A DNA stretch of 64,000 nucleotides from Vanilla planifolia (taxonomy: Eukaryota; Streptophyta; Magnoliopsida; Asparagales; Orchidaceae). The stretch is taken from positions 353,501 through 417,500 of the forward strand of contig JAIUJO010000497.1 of NCBI GenBank assembly GCA_023846275.1, given 5' to 3'. Of this stretch, positions 12,301 through 22,323 are shown piece after piece (the first letter of the stretch is position 1; the number at the start of each line of letters is the position of its first letter). The notes beneath the pieces are model-generated. The model ran no database searches, was not told where the DNA came from, and worked only from the letters and a program-made list of their open reading frames with translations. Made by a program: the position numbers and the translations under genes.

Positions 12301-14139
12301 TCGGGTAGGGTAAGGTAGAGTAGGGTTGGGTAGAGTAAAGTGTAGTAGAGCTATGTTAAGAAGGCTAGACAAGATTAGAGTAAAGTAGAGTAGAGTAGTA
12401 TTGAGTAGCATAGAGTAGAGTAGAGTGGAGTAGAGAAGAGTAAAGTAGAGTAGAGTTAGAGTTGAGTAGAGTAGAGTAGAGTAGAGAAGAGAAGAGTAGA
12501 GTGGATTAGAGTAGAGTAGAGTAGAGTAGAGTAGACTAGAGTATGGTAGAGTAGAGTAGAGTATAGTAGAGTAGAGTTGATTAGAGTAGGGTAGCATAGA
12601 GTAAAATAGAGTAGAGTAGAATAGAGTAGAGTAATTCAAGGATAGGCTTTGCTAAGCTATGCTAAAGCTATGTTAAGCTAGTCTAGATTAGAATAGAGCA
12701 GATTAGAGTAGAGTAGAGTAGAGTAGAGTAAAATAGAGTAGAGTAGAGTAGAATAGAGTAGAGTAATTCAAAGATAGGCTTTGCTAAGTTAGGCTAAAGT
12801 GTAATAGAGTAAAGTAGAGTAGAATAGAGTAATAGAGGGCTAGGTTAGGCTATTTTATGTTAGGCTTAGTTAGGTTATAGTAGTGTAGAATAAAGTAGAG
12901 TAAAATAGAGTAGAGTAGAGTATAGTATAGTAGAGTAGAGTAAAATATAATAGAGTAGGGTAAGATAGGTAAGGTAAAGTTGAGTAGAGTAGAGTAAAGT
13001 AGTGTACAGTAGATTAGAGTAATGCTCGGTTAGGCAAGGCTAGGCTACGTTAAAGAATAATAGAGTAATGTGGGTTAGAGTGGAGTAGTAGAGGGCTAAG
13101 TTAGGCAAATCTATGTTAGGCTAGTTTAGATTAGAATAAAGTAGAGTAGAGTAATATAGAATAGAGTAGAGTACAATAGAGTAAAGAAGATTAGGGTAGA
13201 GTAGAGTAGTGTAGAGTAGGGTTGAAGGGAGTGGAGTAGAGTAGAGTAGGGTAGAGCTAGGTTAGACTAGGTTGAGCTAAGTTAAGCAAGGTTAGGAATG
13301 GCTAGGCAAGGATAAAGTAGAATAGAGTAGAATAGAATAGGGTAGAGTAGATTATAGTAGAATAGCATAGGTTAAGGTATGATACTTTAGGATAGGGAAG
13401 AGTAAAGTAGAGAAGAGCAAAGCATAGTAGAGTAAGGAAGAGCTAGAGCAGAGTAGAGTAGAGTAAATCAAAGAATAACAAAATAGAGTAAAGTAGAGTA
13501 GAGAAGGGTAGAGTATAAAAGAGTAGAGCAGAGCATAGTAGAACAAAGGAAAGCAATGCAGAGCAGAGTAGAGCAAAGCAGAGTAGAATAGAGGAGAGGA
13601 GAGGAGAGTACACTAGTGTAGAGTATAATAATATAGGATAGGGTAGAGTAAGGTAGAGTAGAGTATAGTAGAGTAGAGTTAGGTTAGATTAGGCTTGTAA
13701 AGACTATGGTAGAGTAGAGTAGAGAAGAGCAAAGTAAAGTACAATAGAGTAGAGAATAGTGTCATACAGTACAAAATAGATGAGTAGACTAAAGTAAAGC
13801 ATAGTATAGTTTACTAAAGTAGAGTGGAGCATAGTAGAGCAGTGTAGAGTAGAGTAGAGCTAGGTTAGGTTAGGCTATTTTAAGATAGGCAATGTTAGGA
13901 TAGACTATGCTAGGGTAAGCTAGAGTAGGGTAGAATAGAGTGGAGTTGAGTAGGCAAGAGTAGACTAGAGTAGAGTATAGTTGAGTGGAGTAGAATTGGT
14001 TAGGGTATGGAATGGTAGGGTAGGGTAGGGTATAGTAGTGTGGAGTACAACAGAATATAATAGAGCAAAGTATAGAACAGTAGAGAAGAGTAGAGTAGTG
14101 TAGTGCAGAGCAGAGCAACATAGATCAGAGAAGAGTAGA

Positions 14140-14205
14140 ATAGAGGAGAGGAGAGGAGAGTAAATGAGAGGAGAGGAGAGGAGAGAAGAGGAGAAGAGAA
14201 GAGTT
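14140..14205 (+). repeat. Polypurine GGAGA/GAAGA patch
   Basis: About 65 bp of almost pure purine made of GAGGA, GAGAG and GAAGA units, with one short TAAAT interruption. It is another instance of the GGAGA variant that recurs near 9205, 30780, 36850, 41038, 56300 and 61350. Confidence 0.8.
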
Positions 14206-14452
14206 TAGAGTTGATTAGAGTAATGTAGTGCAGAGTAGTGTACTATAGGGTAGGTTATGGTTGTGTAAGGTAGAGTTTAGTAAAATGTAGTAGCATAGGT
14301 TAAGTAGATGTTGGTTAAGCTAGGCTAAGATTTAGTAGAGCAAAGTAGCGTATAATAGAGTAGAATCGAGTAGAGTAGAGTAGAGTAGAGAAAAATAAGG
14401 TAGAGTAGAGTAGGGTAAGGTAAGGTAGGGTACGATAGAATTGGGTAGTGTT

Positions 14453-14470
14453 GGGTAGGGTAGGGTAGGG
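14453..14470 (+). other. Quadruplex-type motif from TAGGG units
   Basis: Four GGG runs with TA loops, at 14453, 14458, 14463 and 14468, within a TAGGG run of inverted-repeat arm 2. Confidence 0.75.
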
Positions 14471-14722
14471 TAGGATAGGGTAGAGTAGAGTATAGTAGAG
14501 TAGAGTATAGTAGAGCATAATAAAGTAGAGTAGACTCGAGTATTGTAGAGTAGAGTAGAGTAGGGTGGAGTAGAGCTAGGTTCGTCTAGGTTAGGTTAAA
14601 CTAAGCTAGTCTAGGCTAGACGAGTCTAGGCTAAGCTAGGGTCAACTAGAGTAAAGTAAAGTGGAGTAGAGTGCAGTAGAGTAGAGTAGAGTAAGATAGG
14701 GTCGAGTAGAGTAGGGTAGGTA

Positions 14723-14740
14723 GGGTAGGGTAGGGTAGGG
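14723..14740 (+). other. Quadruplex-type motif from TAGGG units
   Basis: GGG runs at 14723, 14728, 14733 and 14738 separated by TA. The mirror position in the other arm (20046-20060) keeps three CCC runs, so the fourth was lost or gained after the arms separated. Confidence 0.75.
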
Positions 14741-17700
14741 TAAGGTAAGGTAGGGTAGAGTTGATTATGGTACAATGGAGTAGGGTAAGGTAGAGTAAAG
14801 TAGAGTAGCGTAAGGTTCAACAAAGTTTTGCTAGCCTAGGCTAGGCTAGAGAAGAGCAGACAAGAACATACTGGAGTAGAGTCAGGCTAAGTTAGGTTAA
14901 GTTAGGCTAGGATAAGCTAAGTTAAGCTAAGCTAGTGTAGAGAAGAGGAGAGAAGAGTAGAGTAGATCAGATTATGGTAGAGTAGAGTAGAGTAGAGTAG
15001 AGTAGAGTATTGTTAGGCTAGGCTAGGCTAGGTAAGGCTTGAGTATAATAGAGTTAAGTGGAGTAGAGTAGAATAACATAGGGTTAGCTAAGCTATACCA
15101 TGATAGGCTAAGCTAGAATGGAGTAGAGTAGACTGGAGTATAGTAAAATAGAGTAAAGTATAATAAAGCAAGGCTATGTTAGGCCAGTTTAGGCTAAGCT
15201 AGGCTAAAGAAGAGTAGAATATGTTAGATTAGAGTAGAGGAGAGTTGAGTTGAGTAGAGTAGGGTAGAGTAGAGTAGAGTAGAATATAGTAAAGTAGAGT
15301 AGAGTAGAGTAGAGTAGGGTAGAGTAGAGTAAAGTAGAGTAGAGTAGAGTAGAGTAGAGTAGATTAACATAGTGTAGTGTAAGGTAGGGAAGGGTAGGGT
15401 TTGGTAGAATAGGGTAAAGTTGGGTAGGGTAGGGTAGGATAGAATAAGATCGGATAGGGTAAGGTAGGATAGGGTAAGGTTGAGTAGAGTAAAGTAGAAT
15501 AGAGTAGAGAAGCATAAAGTAGGGTAGAGTAGAGTAGAACAGAGTTGAGTAGAGTAGAATAAAATAGAGTAGAGTGGTGTTGAGTAGAATAGACTAAAGT
15601 AGAGTAGAGTAGTGTTGCATAGCATAGGAATGTGTATGATAGGATAGGGTAGGGTACTGTATAGGTGAGGAGAGGGTAGGAGAGTAGAGTAGAGTTGAGT
15701 TGTGTTGAGTTGAATTGAGTTGAGTAGTCTTGAATAGCATAGGGCAAGGTAGGGTATGGTAGGGTAAGATACGAAAGAGTAGGTTATGTTAGTGTAAAGT
15801 AGAGTAGTGTCGGATAGAGTCGTGTAGAGTAGAGTACAATAGAGTAGAGTCAAGTAGAGCTCGGTTAAGCTAGGCTAAGTTAGGCTAAGGAATGCAAGGC
15901 AAGGCTACACCAGGCTTGGGCATGCTATTGTAGAGTAGAATCGAGTAGAGTAGAGTAGAGAAGACAAGAGCTAGGTTAGGCTAGGCTAGGCTAGGATAAC
16001 CAAAGCTAGGCTAATGTAAGGTAGAGTAGAGTAGAGTAGAGTATTTAGAGATAGTAGAGTAAAGTAGGATAAGGTATGGTAATATAGGACAGGGTAGAAT
16101 AGAGTAGAGTTGAGAAAAGTAGAGTAGAGCAGAGTAGAGTAGAGCAGAGTATAACAGAACAAATTAAAGAAGAGTGGAGCAGTGCAGAACATAGTAGAGG
16201 ATAAGAGAGTAGAGAGGAGAGAAGACAGGAGTGTGGAGTAGGGTAGAGAAGTGTATGGTAGGATAGAGTAGGATAGGGTAAGGTAGGGATGAGTAGAACT
16301 AGGCTAGGTAAGGGAAGGGTAGGCTAGAGTAGAGTAAAGTAGGGCAGAGTAGAGTATAATAGAGTAGAGTAGAGTTAGGTTAGGCTAGCCTAAGCTAGTG
16401 TAAGGTAGGCAAGAGTAGAGTAGAGTAGGATAAGATCTGGTAGGTAAGAGTAAGATAGGATAGGGTAGTGTAAGATAAGACAGGGTATGGTTAGGTATGG
16501 TAGGGGTAGGATAGGGTATGGTAGGGTAAGATAGGGTAGGGTAGGGTGTAGTAGAGTATTGTATAGTTAGGTTTGGCTAGCAAAGCTATGCAAAGCAATG
16601 CTAGGCTAGGTTAGGCTAGGCTAGGTTAGGCTAGGCTAGGGTAAGCTTTAGTAGAGTGGAGTTGAGTAGAGTAGTATAGAGTAAGGTAGTATAAAGTAGC
16701 ATGGAGTAGAGTAGAGTATAGTAGAGAAGCAAAGGGTAAGGTAGGGTATGGTATGGTAAAGTAGAGTGGAGTAGAGTAGAGAAGAGTACAGCATAGAAGT
16801 GTTGAGTAATGCATAGCAGAGCAAAGCATAGTAGAGCATAGGAGAGTAGAGTAGAGTAGAGTAGTGCTTGGTTAGGCTGGAGTATAATAGAGTGAACAAG
16901 AGTAGAGTAGAATAGCATAAAGCTAGGCTTGGCTAGCTATGCTATGTTAGGCTAGGCTAGGTTTGAGTAGAATAGAATTGAGTAGAGTAAGGCTAGGCAA
17001 TGCTAGGGTAGGCTAAAGTAGAATAGAGTAGAGTAGAGAAGATTGGAGTAGAGTAGCATAGCATAGGGTAGAGTAGGATAAGGTATGGTAGGGTAGGGTA
17101 AAGTAGAGTAGAGTAGAGGGGAGTAAAGTTGAGCTAGATTAGGCTAGGCTAATCTAGGCTAGGCTAGGTTAGGCTAGGCTAGGGTAGGACAGAGTACAGT
17201 AGAGTAGAGTAACAGAGGATAGGATGGGGTAGGGTAAAGTAGAGTAGAGCAAAGTAGAGTAGAGAAGGGCTAAGTTAAGCTAGGCTAGGCTAGAGTAGAG
17301 TAGAGTAGTGAAGAGCAAGGTTGGATTAGGCTAGACTAAGGTAAGCAAGGCTAATGTAAGTTAGGCTAGGCTAGGGTAGGCTATGGTAGGCTACTATAGG
17401 ATAGAATAGATTAGAGTAGAATAGTGTATAATAGAATAGAGTATAGTAGAGTAGAGTAGAGTAGTGTATAGTAGGATAGGATAGGGTACTATAGGGTAGG
17501 GTAGGGTAGGTAGGACAGCACAACGTAGGGGAGGGTATGGTAGGATAGGGATGGCTAGAGTAGAGTAGTGTAGAGTAGGTTGGAGTAAAGTAGAGCATAG
17601 TAGAGTTGAGTAGAGATAGGTTAGGCTTTAATAGGCTTGGCTAAGTAAGGGTAGGCTAGGTTAGGCTCGTCTAAGCTAGGATAAGGTAGGCTAAAATAGA

Positions 17701-17795
17701 GCAGAGTAGAGTAGTATTGGATAGGGTAGGGTACAATAGGATAAGGTATGTTAAGTTAGGGTAGGGTAGAGTAGAGTAAGGTATGGTAATGTAAG

Positions 17796-17955
17796 GTTCA
17801 TTACAATTCGGGTCGGTTCGATTTGGATGGGAACGTTTATGTTCAGTTCTTTTAGGTTTCGTTCGATTCGGTTCAGTTCGACTCCTTTCGATTTGGTTTA
17901 GATTGTTTTAGTTCGGTTCCATTTGGTTTGGTTTGGTTCGGTTCAGTTCTGTTCG
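17796..17955 (+). repeat. GTTCG-type pentamer tract inside the TAGAG array
   Basis: Exactly 160 bp, which can be read as 32 consecutive 5-mers of the type GTTCG, GTTCA, ATTTG, GTTTG, ATTCG and GATTG. The preceding units (GTAGG, GTAGA, GTAAG, GTATG) and following units (ATAGA, GTAGA, GTATA, GTAAG) are in the same phase, with no inserted or lost base. GTTCG differs from GTAGG at positions 3 and 4. This is one of the few CpG-rich places in the window. GGTTCG-like tracts are common in plant intergenic DNA, which is the only taxonomic hint. Confidence 0.92.
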
Positions 17956-18310
17956 ATAGAGTAGAGTATAGTAAGGAATGGTAGGGTAGGGCAGGGTAAC
18001 GTAATGGAGTGTATGCTAGGGTTGGGTATGGTAAGGTAGGGTAGGATAGAGTAGAGCAGAGCAGAGTAGAGTAGAGTATAGTAAAGTAGAGTTGAGCATA
18101 ACAGAGTAGAGCTAGGTTAGGCTAATAGGATAGGATAGGGTAGAGTAAAGCAGAGTAGAGTATAGTGGAGTGTAGAAAAGTAGAGTTGAGCATAGCAGAG
18201 TAGAGCTAGGTTAGGTTAGGCTAGGCTAGGATAGGTTAGAGTAGAATAGAGTATAGTAGCATAAGGTAGGGTAGGATAGGGTATATAGGGCAAGATGTAG
18301 TAGCGTAAGG
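17956..18310 (-). repeat. TAGAG array between two GGTTCG tracts
   Basis: About 350 bp of TAGAG/TAGGG/TAGGC units with + strand TAGAG polarity, enclosed by the GTTCG tract at 17796-17955 and the GGTTCG tract at 18311-18380. Nothing else is visible in it. Confidence 0.93.
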
Positions 18311-18380
18311 TTGGGTGGGGTTCGATTCTATTCGGTTCGGATTGTTTCGGTTTGGTTCGGTTAGATTTAGTTCGATTTAG
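18311..18380 (+). repeat. Second GGTTCG-type tract, ending at a polarity switch
   Basis: Pentamers TTCGA, TTCTA, TTCGG, TTCGG, ATTGT, TTCGG, TTTGG and TTCGG run in register from the preceding TAGCG/TAAGG units. The tract ends at about 18377. From there the sequence matches an internal part of the CTCTA array at about 21384, so its right edge is a rearrangement junction. Confidence 0.88.
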
Positions 18381-18500
18381 CAAGGCTTAGCTTAAGCTTT
18401 TCTTGCCTTATGTAGTCTAGCCTAACCTAAAATAACCCTACATACTCTACCTTACTCTACTCTACTCTACTGTACTATACTCTATACTACTCTACTCAAC
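18377..18500 (+). repeat. Direct repeat copy 1 at the polarity switch
   Basis: About 120 bp match 21382-21505 in direct orientation. Both have AAGGCNTAGC, then a CTTTT run, then GCCTTATGTAGTCTA, CTAACC and CTACATACTCTAC, and then GTACTATACTC further on. The matching ends on the left at the GGTTCG tract. The centre holds a perfect 10-bp palindrome, AGCTTAAGCT (18389-18398), within AAGGC/GCCTT arms (18382-18386 and 18405-18409). Confidence 0.85.
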
Positions 18501-18729
18501 TCTACTCTATCTACTCTACTCCACTCTACTCTACCCTACTCTAGTCCATAATCGCATAGCCTAGCCTAACCTTACTTATTCTAACTCTACTATGCTCTAC
18601 CCAACTCGACCATACCCTACTATCCTACCCTTCCCTACTATACCCTGCCCTACACTACCATACCCTACCCACTCTACTCTGCTCTACTCTTCTCTACTCT
18701 ACTCTACTCTAACAAATCTTACCCTAGCC

Positions 18730-21040
18730 TAGCCTAGTTTAGCTCTACTCAACTCTACTCTACTGTACTCTACTCAATGCCACTATACTCTATCCTAGCC
18801 ATGCTTAACCTAACATTTTCTAGTCTTACTTAGCCTAACCTAACCTGACATAGCTCTACTCTACTCTACTTTACTCTCCTCTACTCTACTCTACTTTACT
18901 CTACTCTACTCTACTCTACTCTACTCTACTCCACTCTATCCTACTCTACTTTTATTTACTCTACTCTATTCTAGTTGACTCTACTTTACTCTACTCTACT
19001 ATACTCTAATCTACTCTACTCTATACTACTCTATCTGACACTACCCTGCTTTACACTACCATAACCTACTCTTCCCTATCCTACCCTACCATACCCTACC
19101 TTTCCCTATGCTATGCAACACTACTCAACTCAATTCAACTCAACACAACTCAACTCTACTCTACTCTACTCTCCTACTCTCTCCTCACCTATACCCTACC
19201 CTACCCTACCCTATCATATCGTACCCATCCCTATGTTATGCTACACTACTTTACTCTACTTTAGTCTATTCTACTCTACTCTACTCTATTTTATTCTACT
19301 CTACTCTCTTCTACTCTACTCTACTTTATGTTACTCTACCCTATCTTACTCTATGCTTCTCTACTCTACTATACTCAACCCTACTCTATCCTACCCTACC
19401 CTATCTTATCTTACTCTACCCTACCCTACCCTAACCAACTTTACCATATTTTACCAAACCCTACCCTTCCCTACCTTACACTACACTATGCTAATCTACT
19501 ATACTCTACTCTACTTTACTCTACTCTACCCTTCTCTACTCTACTCTACTTCACTATATTCTACTCTACTCTACTCTACTCTACCCAACTAAACTCTCCT
19601 CTACTCTAATCTAATATATTCTGTCTTCTCTATCTTAGCTTAGCCTAGACAAGCCTAACCTTGCTTTGTCTTATTGTACTCTACTCTACTTTATTATACT
19701 CCACTCTACTTTACTCCAGCCTAGCTTAGCTAACATGGTATAGCCTAGCTAACCCTATGTTCTTCTACTCTACTCCACTTAACTCTATTATACTCAAGCC
19801 TTACCTAGCCTAGCCTAATAATACTCTACTCTACTCTACTCTGCTCTACCATAATTTGATCTGCTCTACTCTTCTCTCCTCTTCTCTACTCTAGCTTAGG
19901 TTAGCTTAGCCTGGCCTAACTTAACCTAACCTAGTCTGACTCTAGTATGCTCTTGTCTACTCTTCTCTAACATCGTCCAGGCTAGCAAAACTTTGTCGAA
20001 CCTAACTCTACTCTACCTTACCCTACTCCATTGCACCATAGTCAACCCTACCCTACCCTACCTACCATACTCTACTCGACCCTTACACTACTCTACTCTA
20101 CTCTACTCTACTCTACTACCTTCTACTCCACCTTACTCTACTCAAGCCTACCCTTGCTTAGCCTAGACTCGTCTAGCCTAAACTAGCTTAGCTTAGCCTA
20201 ACCTAGACGAACCTTGCTCTACTCCACTTCACTCTACTCTACTCTACACTACTCAAGTCTATTCTACTTTACTCTATTGTACTGTAATATACTCTACTCT
20301 ACTCTGCTCTACTCTAGGCTACCCTATCCTATCCTACACTACCCTACCCAATACTATCCTATTCTATTGTACCCTTTCCTACTTTACCCTACTCTACTCT
20401 ATATTATTTTACTCTACTCTACTCGATTCTACTCTACTATACTCTACTTTGCTCTACTAAATCTTAGCCTAGATTAACCAACATCTACTTAACTTTACTC
20501 TACTATATTTTACTCAACTCTAGCTTACACAACCATAACCTACCCTATAGTACACTACTTTACTCTAATCAACTCTAAAATCTTCTGTTCTCCTGTCCAC
20601 TCCTCTACTCTACTCTCCTCTCCTCTCGTTTGTTCTACTCTTCTCTGCTCTACATTACTCTGCTCTGGACTATACTACTCTACTCTTCTCTACTCTTCCA
20701 TACTTTGCTCTATTATATTTTGTTGTACTCTACACTACTATACCCTACCCTACCCTTACCTACCATTCCATACCCTAACCTATTCTACTCCACTCGATTA
20801 TACTCAACTCTTGTCTACTCTTTCTTACTTTACTCTACTCTGTTCTGTCGTGCTCTAGCTTACCCTAGCCTAGTCTAGCCTAACATTTCCTAGCTTAATC
20901 TAGCCTAGCTTGACCTAGCTCTACTCTTCTCTATTATACTCTACTCTACCAAAGTATACTCTTCTACTCTACTTTACTATACTCTTTTACTCTAACTTAG
21001 CTTTGCCTAGCCTAGCCTAGCTTCGCCTAACCTAACCTAA
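18730..21040 (+). repeat. Right arm of inverted repeat 2
   Basis: Reverse-complement partner of about 13680-15960. The axis of symmetry lies near 17.4 kb, not at the visible polarity switch (18.38 kb). The roughly 2.7 kb between the arms (15960-18730) is therefore an asymmetric loop containing both GGTTCG tracts. A run of nearly pure CTCTA units at 18858-19020 is longer here than at the mirror position (about 15820-15858), showing array-length change since the duplication. Confidence 0.85.
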
Positions 21041-21381
21041 CCTAGCCTAGCCCTACTCTACTCTACTCTAGTCTACTCTACTCTAGTCGAGCATCACCTA
21101 ACTTACCCCAACCTAGCCTATCAGAACTCTACTCTACTCTACACTGCCTTACTATACCCTAGTATACCATATCCCACCCTACCCTACTATACCCTACCCT
21201 ACCTTACTCTACCTTACTCTATCTTACTCTACTCTCTACTCTACTTTACTTTATTCTATTCTAACCTATCCTAGCCTAGCCTAGCCTAGCCTAACCCTGT
21301 CTAGCCTAACCTAACTCTACTCTAATCTATTCTACTTTACTCCGCTATACTCAACTCTACTCTACTCTACTTTATCTTAGT

Positions 21382-21505
21382 AAGGCCTAGCCTAGGCTTT
21401 TCAAGCCTTATGTAGTCTAACCTAACCAAAAATAGGTCTACATACTCTACTTTACTCTACTCTACTCTATTGTACTATACTCCATACTACTCTATACTAC
21501 TTTAC
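21382..21505 (+). repeat. Direct repeat copy 2, internal to the CTCTA array
   Basis: Direct copy of 18377-18500, with the same order of CTTTT, GCCTTATGTAGTCTA and CTACATACTCTAC strings and about 3.0 kb away. Here it is flanked on both sides by ordinary array, so this copy shows what the sequence left of the 18377 breakpoint may once have looked like. Confidence 0.85.
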
Positions 21506-22300
21506 TCTACTCTATTCTATACTAATATAACCTAACCTAGCTCTATTCAACTCTACTCTACTCCATTTTATTCTACTCTACTCTACTTTAATTTACTCTA
21601 CTCTATTCTACTCTAATCTAATCTACTATACTCTACTCTACACTACTCTACTCTACTCTACTCATCTTTACTCTACTCTACTATACTCTACTTTACTTTT
21701 CTCCACTCTACTCTACTCTACTCTACTCTAACTACTATACAATATCATACTATACTACCCTCTATCCTTTCTTAGCCTAGCCTTGCTAAACTTAACTTTA
21801 ATCTACTCTACTTTACCCTACTCTACCCTACCCGACTATACCATACCATATCCTATGATACTTTACTCACTTCTCTTCTTCTCTACTCTCCTCTTCTTTG
21901 TTCTGCTCTGCCCTACTCTACTCTGCTCAACCCTCCTTCTCTCCACTCTACTCTACTCAATTCTATCATGCTCTTCTCTGTTCTACTCTCGTATGCACTA
22001 CTTTGCTTTACTCTATTCTACCCTACCCTACCTAACCCTGTCCTACCTTGTCCCTATACACTATCTTATGCTTCTTTACTCAATTCGACTCAACTCTACA
22101 CTACTCTACTCCACTTTAGTCTACCTTCATGTACTCTACTCTCCATTATTCTACTATACTCTTCTCTCCTCTATTCTCCTCTAGCTTAGCCTAGTCGAGC
22201 CTACACTAACCTCACTCTACTCAGCTCTACCCTACTCTACCTTACTACTACACCACTCTGCCTAACCCAACCCTACCCTACCCTGTCCTACCCTACCCAA

Positions 22301-22323
22301 CCCTACCCTACCCTACCCTACCC
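22301..22323 (-). other. Run of five CCC blocks, quadruplex-type on the minus strand
   Basis: CCC at 22301, 22306, 22311, 22316 and 22321, separated by TA. On the minus strand this is five GGG blocks with TA loops. It is the longest perfect CCCTA run I found. Confidence 0.75.

Larger units (their letters stand above)
13680..15960 (-). repeat. Left arm of inverted repeat 2
   Basis: Its reverse complement matches about 18730-21040 in irregular strings. Matched points are 15370 with 19488, 15812 with 19035, 14315 with 20477 and 14001 with 20777 (coordinate sums 34778-34858). A string of CAACT/CAATT units at 15700-15730 matches 19133-19155. Over about 145 bp starting at 19021 I counted 12 differences, about 92% identity. 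Outer and inner limits are approximate, since homology fades into generic CTCTA units. Confidence 0.85.
7143..17795 (-). repeat. Degenerate pentamer satellite, TAGAG polarity, with TAGGG and TAGGC runs
   Basis: This is the same satellite family as 1-3945, with reversed polarity: TAGAG units on +, CTCTA on -. Runs of TAGGG (for example 7550-7590, 9290-9330, 9755-9805, 11080-11125, 14450-14485, 14700-14755, 15380-15480, 16495-16545, 17480-17560) and of TAGGC/TAAGC/TTAGG alternate with TAGAG runs of 10-40 units. Long open frames lie only on the minus strand and are repeat artefacts. Within the array, 7150-10200 and about 13680-15960 belong to two different inverted-repeat pairs. No gene is supported. 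Confidence 0.97.

Noticed and set aside
1..21040. Inverted repeats as a long-read fold-back artefact
   Set aside because: Sampled arm identity is about 89-92% with indels, whereas a fold-back chimera would be nearly identical. Read support still cannot be checked here.
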